This document shows positions 26,680 through 33,512 of a DNA stretch of 64,000 nucleotides, one piece after another; the stretch's first letter is position 1, and each line of letters starts with the position of its first letter. The position numbers and the translations under genes are program-made. Location of the stretch: NCBI RefSeq assembly GCF_019391655.1, contig NZ_JAHXPQ010000001.1, positions 620,001-684,000 of the forward strand, in the 5' to 3' direction. The notes beneath the pieces were generated by a model, which did not search any database, was not told the origin of the DNA, and was given only the letters and a program-made list of their open reading frames with translations. The stretch is from Mucilaginibacter rivuli (lineage in GTDB: Bacteria; Bacteroidota; Bacteroidia; Sphingobacteriales; Sphingobacteriaceae).

Positions 26680-26713
26680 GTCTTTGTTCCTTGCTCCTTA
26701 TTCCTTTATCAAA
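26680..26713. repeat. Right arm of inverted repeat flanking the S23 gene
   Basis: Read on the minus strand this arm is TTT followed by GATAAAG, GAATAAG, GAGCAAG, GAACAAA and GAC: four 7-nt units of pattern GAnnAAR. It includes the fadA stop codon (TGA at 26709-26711) and supplies purine-rich, Shine-Dalgarno-like sequence before the S23 start. It pairs with 26283-26316. Confidence 0.8.
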
Positions 26714-27890
26714 GAAGTTCGAAGATTCCCGCAGCTCCCTGACCTGTTCCCACGCACATCGTTACCAAGCCGTATTTTTGCTTTCGCTCGCGCAATTCGT
26801 TCAAAAGTTGTACAGTCAGTTTAGCACCGGTACAACCCAAGGGGTGACCGAGCGCTATCGCGCCGCCGTTTACATTTAGTTTACTTTGATCGATTCCCAA
26901 TTCCCGCACTATCGCTAATGATTGCGATGCGAAGGCTTCGTTCAGTTCGATCATATCTATCTGATCTAGTTTCATACCTGCCTGCGCCAAAGCTTTCGGG
27001 ATGGCATATATCGGGCCTATGCCCATAATGCGTGGCGGTACGCCTGCAACGCCGTAGCTAACTAAACGGGCAATGGGTTGCACGTTCAGTTCCTTCAGCA
27101 TCTTTTCTGATACGATGAGCACAAAAGCTGCCCCGTCCGAAGTTTGCGATGAATTGCCTGCTGTTACCACACCATCAGCCATAAAAACAGGCTTCAATTT
27201 GGCCAGTTTATCAACGCTGGTATCAGCACGCGGGCCTTCGTCGGTATCAACAATGTACTCGCGGGTTTTCTTTTTCATGTTCTCATCCAGGTAGGTTTCC
27301 TTCACGGTGATGGGAACCACGCCATGTTTCAGGCTGCCGTTGGCTAAAGCCTTTATCGCTTTTTGATGCGATTGATAAGCAAACTCATCCTGGTCTTCGC
27401 GGCTAACCTTATATTCCTTTGCTACTTCTTCGGCAGTGAGGCCCATATTCCAGTACCAGTCGGGATGCGTTACGGCAACCGCTGGGTTCGGTACGATCTT
27501 CCATCCGCCCATTGGTATCATCGACATGCTTTCCACGCCACCTGCAATAATACAATCGGCCATACCGCTGCGTATCTTTGCCGTGGCGGTAGCAATGGTT
27601 TCCAACCCCGATGCGCAATAACGGTTCATGATAACTCCCGGCACTTTATCAGTATCCAAACCCATCAGTGATATTAACCTTGCCACGTTCAAACCCTGCT
27701 CCGCCTCGGGCGATGCATTGCCTACGATCACATCGTCTATGCGTTCTTTATCAAGTCCTGGAACTGATGCGACTAAATGTCTTATTACGTCTGCTGCAAG
27801 ATCATCCGGACGAGTAAAACGGAACACGCCTCTCGGTGCTTTACCAACTGCTGTACGATATCCTGCTATTATATATGCGTCTTGTCCCAT
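26709..27890 (-). CDS. fadA: Acetyl-CoA C-acyltransferase (3-ketoacyl-CoA thiolase)
   Basis: A 393-residue thiolase that splits 3-ketoacyl-CoA with CoA, the last beta-oxidation step. The acyl-carrying Cys92 lies in NRYCASGLE; the general-base motifs are GGAIALGHPLGCTG (His, about 350) and CVGTGQGAAGIF (Cys, about 380). Its start lies 3 bases after the fadB-like stop, so the two subunits of the trifunctional-type complex are translationally close. Its stop codon is the first part of the right arm of the inverted repeat around the S23 gene. Confidence 0.94.
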   Translation of the reverse strand: MGQDAYIIAGYRTAVGKAPRGVFRFTRPDDLAADVIRHLVASVPGLDKERIDDVIVGNASPEAEQGLNVARLISLMGLDTDKVPGVIMNRYCASGLETIATATAKIRSGMADCIIAGGVESMSMIPMGGWKIVPNPAVAVTHPDWYWNMGLTAEEVAKEYKVSREDQDEFAYQSHQKAIKALANGSLKHGVVPITVKETYLDENMKKKTREYIVDTDEGPRADTSVDKLAKLKPVFMADGVVTAGNSSQTSDGAAFVLIVSEKMLKELNVQPIARLVSYGVAGVPPRIMGIGPIYAIPKALAQAGMKLDQIDMIELNEAFASQSLAIVRELGIDQSKLNVNGGAIALGHPLGCTGAKLTVQLLNELRERKQKYGLVTMCVGTGQGAAGIFELL

Positions 27891-27893
27891 TTC

Positions 27894-30299
27894 TTAGTTT
27901 CTTAAAGGCTTACCTTTTGTTATTATCGACTGGATTCTTTCAAGCGTTTTTCTTTCTCCGCACAGCGAAAGGAACATCTCACGCTCCAAATCGAGTAGGT
28001 ATTGCTCGCTTACCAATGTTGGTGCTGACAAATCACCACCACACATCACATACCCCAACTTTTCGGATATCTTTTTATCGTGTTCCGAAATATAATGGCC
28101 CGAATACATGGAGTTTGCACCGATATAAACCATACCTAAACCTGCTTTGCCTAATACCTTAATATCCTTACGGTGCGCGGGTTGGGTATAGCCTGCATCT
28201 GCCAATTCCAATGCTTTCTCTTTGGCGTCGGCTATCAATCGGCTTTTATTCATACTGATGGAATATTTGTCTTTCAGCAAATAACCCAGGTCGAATGCTT
28301 CTTGTGCCGATGTGGACACTTTTGCCATGCCTATGGTAAGGAAGCGGTCTTTTAATACATTTTGCTCTATTTGTCCGTCTTTAAACTCATCGGATGCACG
28401 CAGGGCAAACTCTTTGCTGCCACCACCGCCGGGGATAAGACCTACACCAAACTCCACCAAACCCATATAGGTTTCGGCGGCTAATTGCACATGGTCGGCA
28501 TGGAGGCAAAACTCGCAGCCACCACCTAAAGCCAGGTCGTGTGGGGCAACCACTACGGGGATGGACGAATAACGTATCCGCATGGATGTGTTCTGGAACA
28601 TTTTGATGGCCATGTTAATCTCGTCCCATTCCTGCTCAACGGCCATCATAAATATCATACCCACATTGGCACCTGCCGAAAAATTCGCTCCATCGTTACC
28701 GATAACCAAACCGCGATAATCTTTCTCGGCAATATCAATAGCTTTATTAATGCCTTGCAAAACCTCGCCGCCAATGGTATTCATTTTGGTGTGGAACTCG
28801 AGGTTCAAAATACCATCACCTAAATCGGTTAAGGTTGTACCGCTATTTTTCCAGATGGTTTTGTTTGCACGGATATTATCCAGCACAATAAAATTATCCG
28901 TTCCCGGGATAGGCTTGTATGTTTTGGTCGGGATATCGTAGTATTGCTTTACACCGTTATCAACTTTGTAAAAAGATTCGTTTCCACCGTCCAACATCTC
29001 GTGCACCCATGCAGCGGCTTCGTTGCCTTTTTCTTTCATGGGTGCAACGGTGGCTTTTACACCCAGCGCGTCCCAAACTTCAAACGGACCCAACTCCCAG
29101 CCAAAGCCGGCACGCAAGGCATCATCTATACGATATAACTCATCCGATATTTCGGGTATCCTGTCGCTTACATATTCAAACAAACCGTAAAACGAGGTGC
29201 GGAAAAACTCACCTGCTTTATCAGTGCCTTTAGCATAAACGCGCATGCGTTCGCGCAGGTTATCAACCGGTTTAGTAGCTTCCAGCGTTGCCGATTTTAC
29301 TTTTATCTGCGGCTTGTATTCCAGCGTCTTTAGGTCCAGCGCTAAAATTTCGCTGCTGCCGTCGGCATTTTTTACTTTCTTATAAAAACCTTGTTTTGTT
29401 TTGTCGCCCAGCCATTTGTTCTCGGCCATTTTCTTTACGTATTCAGGCAGCACAAACAGGTCGTGCGCCTTATCGTTAGGCAGGTTATTGTAAAGGCCGT
29501 TGGCCACGTTTATCATGGTATCTAAGCCCACAACATCGCTGGTGCGGAAGGTGGCCGATTTTGGCCTGCCTAATACCGGGCCGGTAAATTTGTCCACCTC
29601 CTCAACCGTCAGGTCCATTTTTTCCACCAAATGCAATAACGACATGATGGAATAAACTCCAACACGGTTAGCAATAAACGCCGGGGTATCTTTACATAAA
29701 ACAGTTGTTTTACCTAAAAACTTATCGCCGTAGTGCATTACAAAATCAATCACCTCGGGGCTTGTTGCCGGGGTGGGAATGATCTCCAATAAACGTAAAT
29801 ATCGCGGCGGGTTAAAAAAGTGCGTTCCGCAGAAATGGGCTTTGAAATCTTCGCTGCGCCCTTCGGCCATTAAATGGATGGGGATGCCTGATGTATTTGA
29901 TGTGATGAGTGTACCCGGTTTGCGAAATTTTTCCACCTCGTCGTACACCTTCTTTTTGATATCTAAATTCTCAACCACCACCTCTATCGTCCAGTCGCAA
30001 CCGGCGATGTCCTTCATGTTATCGGTAAAGTTACCTGTAGTAATGCGGTTAACCACCGCTTTGGTAAATATGGGCGATGGGTTTGATTTGACAGCGGTTT
30101 CGAGCGCGGCGTTTACAATTCGGTTCGTCACTTTAGGGTTATCTAAAGTGAAGCCTTTGGCTTGCTCATCGGGCGTTAATTCTTTTGGAGCGATATCCAT
30201 CAGCAATACCTCAACGCCAATATTGGCGAAGTGGCAGGCAATGCGCGAACCCATAACCCCTGAGCCTAAAACCGCTACTTTTTTTATTATTCTGTTCAT
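27894..30299 (-). CDS. 3-hydroxyacyl-CoA dehydrogenase / enoyl-CoA hydratase fusion
   Basis: An 801-residue bifunctional enzyme for the two middle steps of beta-oxidation. The dehydrogenase comes first: NAD fold KVAVLGSGVMGSRIACHF (residues about 7-24) and the 3HCDH C-terminal domain about 195-300 (DTPAFIANRVGVYSIM). A hydratase/crotonase domain follows at about 480-680 (GNDGANFSAGANVGM oxyanion hole, GLVEFGVGLIPGGGGS). This order is opposite to E. coli FadB and is the form common in Bacteroidota, Firmicutes and Actinobacteria. It is followed at 3 bases by fadA and preceded by marR. Confidence 0.93.
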   Translation of the reverse strand: MNRIIKKVAVLGSGVMGSRIACHFANIGVEVLLMDIAPKELTPDEQAKGFTLDNPKVTNRIVNAALETAVKSNPSPIFTKAVVNRITTGNFTDNMKDIAGCDWTIEVVVENLDIKKKVYDEVEKFRKPGTLITSNTSGIPIHLMAEGRSEDFKAHFCGTHFFNPPRYLRLLEIIPTPATSPEVIDFVMHYGDKFLGKTTVLCKDTPAFIANRVGVYSIMSLLHLVEKMDLTVEEVDKFTGPVLGRPKSATFRTSDVVGLDTMINVANGLYNNLPNDKAHDLFVLPEYVKKMAENKWLGDKTKQGFYKKVKNADGSSEILALDLKTLEYKPQIKVKSATLEATKPVDNLRERMRVYAKGTDKAGEFFRTSFYGLFEYVSDRIPEISDELYRIDDALRAGFGWELGPFEVWDALGVKATVAPMKEKGNEAAAWVHEMLDGGNESFYKVDNGVKQYYDIPTKTYKPIPGTDNFIVLDNIRANKTIWKNSGTTLTDLGDGILNLEFHTKMNTIGGEVLQGINKAIDIAEKDYRGLVIGNDGANFSAGANVGMIFMMAVEQEWDEINMAIKMFQNTSMRIRYSSIPVVVAPHDLALGGGCEFCLHADHVQLAAETYMGLVEFGVGLIPGGGGSKEFALRASDEFKDGQIEQNVLKDRFLTIGMAKVSTSAQEAFDLGYLLKDKYSISMNKSRLIADAKEKALELADAGYTQPAHRKDIKVLGKAGLGMVYIGANSMYSGHYISEHDKKISEKLGYVMCGGDLSAPTLVSEQYLLDLEREMFLSLCGERKTLERIQSIITKGKPLRN

Positions 30300-30318
30300 T
30301 TGGCAAATGTTGAGTCTC

Positions 30319-30351
30319 TTTTAAATCCTCCCCTGAAGGGAGGACTTAAAA
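30319..30351. repeat. Hairpin in the marR-fadB gap
   Basis: An imperfect palindrome: TTTTAA and TCCTCCC arms pair with GGGAGGA and TTAAAA (13 of 14 positions) around a 5-base loop. It fills most of the 54-base gap between the marR stop and the fadB-like start. It has no long T-run. It could set the ratio of regulator to enzyme message or be a dispersed intergenic repeat of the kind common in these genomes. Confidence 0.65.
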
Positions 30352-30353
30352 GG

Positions 30354-30788
30354 CTACTCTGGTTTATAATCAATGGTCAGTTGGTTAATCTTTTTCAATG
30401 TATCAGTAAGCTGTTGTTTGTCAGCTTCGCTGATATGGTCGTTCAGGTAATCGTTAAACTTGCGTACTACAACCCTTGCCAGGTGGCGTTTCTCTTTACC
30501 CAGCGGGGTTAAGTAAATTTTCACCGAGCGTTTATCGCCTTTGTTCGACTCGCGGTAGATCAGTCCTGATTCTTCCAGGTTGATCAGCATGCGCGACAGG
30601 CTGGTGGATTTTAAGCCGAGCAGTCCGGCAACTTCGCTAACAGTTGTGCCTTCGTGTTCATCGATATTAATGAGCAAATAGCCGATGGATTGGGTAATGC
30701 CAAACTCGGATGCTAATTGGTTATACCTGTTGGCAACGGTTTGCCATACTACCTTTAAAAAATAATCTATGGTTTCCTGGTGGTTCAT
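30354..30788 (-). CDS. MarR family transcriptional regulator (beta-oxidation operon)
   Basis: A 144-residue winged-helix regulator: helices 1-2 (about 5-45), the HTH EHEGTTVSEVAGLLGLKSTSLSRMLINLEESGLI (about 49-83; key part VAGLLGLKSTSLSRM), the wing YRESNKGDKRSVKIYLTPLG with the conserved Asp-Arg pair, and C-terminal dimer helices. It heads the operon marR-fadB-fadA-S23-acd. Two copies of a palindrome lie on its promoter (30791-30807 and 30828-30844), and similar sites occur at two other fatty-acid gene promoters in the window. This suggests an autoregulated repressor of fatty-acid degradation, with acyl-CoA or a fatty acid as the probable ligand (inference). Confidence 0.9.
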   Translation of the reverse strand: MNHQETIDYFLKVVWQTVANRYNQLASEFGITQSIGYLLINIDEHEGTTVSEVAGLLGLKSTSLSRMLINLEESGLIYRESNKGDKRSVKIYLTPLGKEKRHLARVVVRKFNDYLNDHISEADKQQLTDTLKKINQLTIDYKPE

Positions 30789-30790
30789 TA

Positions 30791-30807
30791 TTTACTATGC
30801 AAGCATA
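30791..30807. promoter_or_regulatory. Candidate MarR operator 1
   Basis: TTTACTATGCAAGCATA, with the palindromic core TATGCAAGCATA (30796-30807). It sits between the -7 box and the marR ATG, covering the expected transcription start, where binding would block transcription. The same 17 bases recur at 30828-30844. Confidence 0.72.
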
Positions 30808-30808
30808 A

Positions 30809-30839
30809 CAAATGTAAGTAATGAAAATTTACTATGCAA
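30809..30839 (-). promoter_or_regulatory. Promoter of the marR-fad operon
   Basis: On the minus strand there is TTG (30839-30837), a 20-base spacer, and TACATTTG (30816-30809), a full match to the Bacteroidota consensus TTG-N19-21-TAnnTTTG. Transcription would begin at about 30803. The two candidate operators bracket it: one contains the -33 TTG, the other covers the start point. Confidence 0.75.
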
Positions 30840-30844
30840 GCATA
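30828..30844. promoter_or_regulatory. Candidate MarR operator 2
   Basis: An exact second copy of TTTACTATGCAAGCATA, 37 bases from the first (start to start). The -33 TTG of the marR promoter lies in the centre of its palindrome, so protein bound here would compete with the sigma factor. Confidence 0.72.
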
Positions 30845-30919
30845 TTGTTCAGGAAAATTTCAGGATGATACAATAATGACGAATACGGTAGAAAAGAGTA
30901 TAAATTAAGTTGAACGCGT

Positions 30920-32683
30920 CTATACCGTCCGATATATCTCTTCCACCAATTTCTCGTACTTTTTCAATATCACTTTCCGTTTCAGGCTTAGTTTGGGGGT
31001 CATCTCGCCGGTAGCTATGCTCCATTCATCGGCAATGAGTTCAAATTTTTTAACCTGTTCCCAATGGCCAAAGTTGTCGTTATATTTATCCAGTTCGTTT
31101 TGGATCTTATCAATAACGCGGCGGCTTTTAACTGCTTCTTCGCGGGTGGTGTATTCAAGGCCTTTTTTAGCGCACCAATCTTTTACGGCGTCAAAGGCAG
31201 GGATGATCAATGCCGCAGGGAAACGCTGGTTTTCGCCAATCACGATGATCTGCTCAATAAATGGCGACTCCTTAAACTTATTCTCCAATGTTTGTGGCGC
31301 GATGTATTTGCCACCCGCGGTTTTAAATATCTCTTTTTTGCGATCGGTAATGCAGAGGTATTTGTTATCCAGCATTACGCCAATATCCCCGGTGTGGAAA
31401 TAGCCGTCGGCATCAATGGCTTCGGCAGTAGCATCGGGGCGGTTATAATAGCCTTTCATTACGTTTGGCCCTTTTACCATGATCTCACCATCCGATGCGA
31501 TTTTTAAATTTACGCCTTTTACTATCGGGCCAACCGTACCAAAACGGGCCTCGCCGGGCTGCGGTGCGTTCACCGCGATAACCGGCGATGTTTCGGTTAA
31601 GCCGTAGCCTTCCAACACTTTAATACCCGCGGCCCAGAATACCCTGGCCAGCCTTGGCTGCAAAGCCGCCCCCCCGGATACGATAGCGATAATTTCGCCA
31701 CCCAAAGCGTCCTTCCACTTACTGAATACCAACTTTCGGGCGATCTTTAATTTCATTTCGTACAAAAAGCCATTGCGGCCATTCATTTCGTAACGTAAAC
31801 CTAATTGCAATGCCCAGTTAAATATATTCTTTTTAGCACCGGTGAGCTCGGCACCTTTGGCTACTATTTTATCATAAACTTTTTCGAGCAGGCGGGGCAC
31901 AGTGGTAAAGCAATGCGGTTTTACCTCCTGCATATCAGCAACAATAGTATCCATACTTTGCGCATAGTAAATAGAAATGCCCAGGTACAGGTACATATAT
32001 ATAACCATGCGTTCAAATATGTGGCACATGGGTAAAAAGCTTAAGGCCCGGTTAATTTCGGCAGGGTATAGCTTTGAGCATTCCAATACATTGCTTACCA
32101 GGTTGGCATGCGTAAGCATAACCCCTTTAGGCGTACCTGTGGTGCCGGATGTATAGATGAGCGTAAGCAGGTCATCGGGCTGTACTTTATCGCGATATTC
32201 CTGCAGGTTGGGCTGGCGGTTGTTTTTACCGGAATCTAATATTTCGTTCCAGTTTTTTACGCCTTCAACATTCTCGTAACTGTATACCTGTAAGTCTTGT
32301 TTTGTTTTTTGGGTAACCTCGCTTATTTTATGGCATATCTCCTTATCAGCAGCAAAAATGATCCGGATACCGGCATCTTTTAAGATATGTTCTATATCGG
32401 CATCGCTCAGGGTAGGGTACATAGGTACCGATACCGCGCCTATTTGCATAATGCCGAAATCGCAAAAGTTCCACTCGGGCCTGTTGTGCGACATGATTGC
32501 TATCTTATCATCTTTTTTTACACCCAGCGCCAATAAACCGTAGCTAACATCATCAATAGTATCGGTAACCGCCTGTGTGGCATATTTTGACCATGCGCCC
32601 GATTGTTTATAGGCAAGCATATCGGCCTTGGGGAAGTTCTGTAAATTGTAAGGGAGCAGATCAAAAACACGTGTTATAGCCAT
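30920..32683 (-). CDS. Long-chain acyl-CoA synthetase (AMP-forming)
   Basis: A 587-residue ANL-superfamily ligase that activates fatty acids to acyl-CoA using ATP. The AMP-binding P-loop is YTSGTTGTPKGVMLTH (about 176-191); a YGLTETSPV motif follows near 358, then DGYFHTGDIG and DRKKEIFKTAGGKYI with the hinge and the lid lysine later. It resembles FadD/long-chain synthetases of the FAA1-like (COG1022) type. It is transcribed alone but next to the beta-oxidation operon, and its promoter carries a variant of the same palindrome found at marR, so it is likely part of the same regulon. Confidence 0.92.
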   Translation of the reverse strand: MAITRVFDLLPYNLQNFPKADMLAYKQSGAWSKYATQAVTDTIDDVSYGLLALGVKKDDKIAIMSHNRPEWNFCDFGIMQIGAVSVPMYPTLSDADIEHILKDAGIRIIFAADKEICHKISEVTQKTKQDLQVYSYENVEGVKNWNEILDSGKNNRQPNLQEYRDKVQPDDLLTLIYTSGTTGTPKGVMLTHANLVSNVLECSKLYPAEINRALSFLPMCHIFERMVIYMYLYLGISIYYAQSMDTIVADMQEVKPHCFTTVPRLLEKVYDKIVAKGAELTGAKKNIFNWALQLGLRYEMNGRNGFLYEMKLKIARKLVFSKWKDALGGEIIAIVSGGAALQPRLARVFWAAGIKVLEGYGLTETSPVIAVNAPQPGEARFGTVGPIVKGVNLKIASDGEIMVKGPNVMKGYYNRPDATAEAIDADGYFHTGDIGVMLDNKYLCITDRKKEIFKTAGGKYIAPQTLENKFKESPFIEQIIVIGENQRFPAALIIPAFDAVKDWCAKKGLEYTTREEAVKSRRVIDKIQNELDKYNDNFGHWEQVKKFELIADEWSIATGEMTPKLSLKRKVILKKYEKLVEEIYRTV

Positions 32684-32750
32684 TGTGCTTCGGTATTTGT
32701 ATAAAAAAGGAACTGGTTATTAAAATTGGTTGGCTTTAATACCATCAACC

Positions 32751-32758
32751 CAAATATA
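32751..32758 (-). promoter_or_regulatory. -7 box of the acyl-CoA synthetase promoter
   Basis: On the minus strand this reads TATATTTG (TAnnTTTG), 67 bases before the ATG. The -33 position, 20 bases upstream, has TTT/TTA rather than TTG and abuts the palindrome at 32781-32808. Confidence 0.5.
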
Positions 32759-32780
32759 TGAAATTTATTGCCCGTTAAAT

Positions 32781-32808
32781 AAAAATACTATGCATGAATA
32801 GTATTTTT
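32781..32808. promoter_or_regulatory. Candidate MarR operator at the acyl-CoA synthetase promoter
   Basis: A perfect inverted repeat: 11-base arms AAAAATACTAT and ATAGTATTTTT around GCATGA. Inside is TATGCATGAATA, close to the TATGCAAGCATA core at the marR promoter (13 of 17 positions match over the longer site). It lies just upstream of the -33 region of the synthetase promoter. Confidence 0.6.
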
Positions 32809-32909
32809 ATTTTTTGTGAGAACCATATAAATACTTTAGGCTATTATCTGTCGTTTTAAGCGTGTGGCACTAAAATTGATAGGTTGCCACATATAATTTA
32901 ATTACTGAT

Positions 32910-33398
32910 ATGAAAAAGATTTTGCTACTTACCCTTATTACTGTGTCTACTTTATTTACAAATCGTTTATTCGCGCAAAGCTACCCCGTTGCTGTTGGCG
33001 CTAAGTTTGGCGGTTATGAAAACGGCCTTTCTGTTAAATACTTTATGCAAAAAAATGCTGCCCTTGAGGGGATATTAGGTTTCCGTTCGCATGGTGTGGT
33101 GTTAACCGGCCTGTACGAAATACATCAAACAGCCTTTAACGTACCCGAATTGAAATTTTACTATGGCGGCGGCGCGCATATTGGTTCGATAAATGGCGAT
33201 TACAGCCGCTTTGGGTCCGACAGCCAAAAATATAATGGCAGTACACTTTTATTAGGTGCCGATGGTGTAATCGGGTTGGAGTACAAAATACCTAACGCGC
33301 CTATCGCGATAAGCTTAGACCTTAACCCACGCCTTGAACTGGCCACCGGTCCGTTTTTTGACCTTGCACCGGGATTAGGATTGAAATATACCTTTTAG
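32910..33398 (+). CDS. Small outer-membrane beta-barrel-like protein
   Basis: A 162-residue protein with a signal peptide (MKKILLLTLITVSTLFTNRLFAQ). The mature 140 residues read as antiparallel strands with Gly/aromatic alternation (GAKFGGYENGLSVKYFM, LKFYYGGGAHIGS, ending APGLGLKYTF), an 8-strand barrel type size with a C-terminal aromatic residue, as in outer-membrane barrels. No specific family is recognised. It diverges from the acyl-CoA synthetase and converges with the S8 protease; no operon partner. Confidence 0.6.
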   Translation: MKKILLLTLITVSTLFTNRLFAQSYPVAVGAKFGGYENGLSVKYFMQKNAALEGILGFRSHGVVLTGLYEIHQTAFNVPELKFYYGGGAHIGSINGDYSRFGSDSQKYNGSTLLLGADGVIGLEYKIPNAPIAISLDLNPRLELATGPFFDLAPGLGLKYTF

Positions 33399-33407
33399 AA
33401 GATAGTA

Positions 33408-33475
33408 AGTGGTTGGTAAAGTTAATTAGTTAAATAGTGCGTTGTTCACTCACTATTTAACTTTACTAACCACTC
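33408..33475. terminator. Hairpin between convergent genes
   Basis: The left arm AGTGGTTGGTAAAGTTA...TTAAATAGTG (33408-33439) pairs with the right arm CACTATTTAACTTTACTAACCACT region (33452-33475), leaving about 8 unpaired bases on the left. It lies between the stops of the barrel gene and the S8 protease and could end transcription in both directions. The flanking bases look like loose 7-nt repeats. Terminator activity is an inference, as T-runs are poor. Confidence 0.5.
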
Positions 33476-33490
33476 ACCTAATCAACTCTA

Positions 33491-33512
33491 TTCACTATTT
33501 TAAAATAGTGAA
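33491..33512. repeat. Perfect 22-bp palindrome over the protease stop codon
   Basis: Eleven-base arms (TTCACTATTTT and its complement) meet without a spacer. The last codons and stop of the S8 protease (TAG, 33495-33497 on the minus strand) lie inside it. A close copy is at 7520-7538. Confidence 0.7.
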
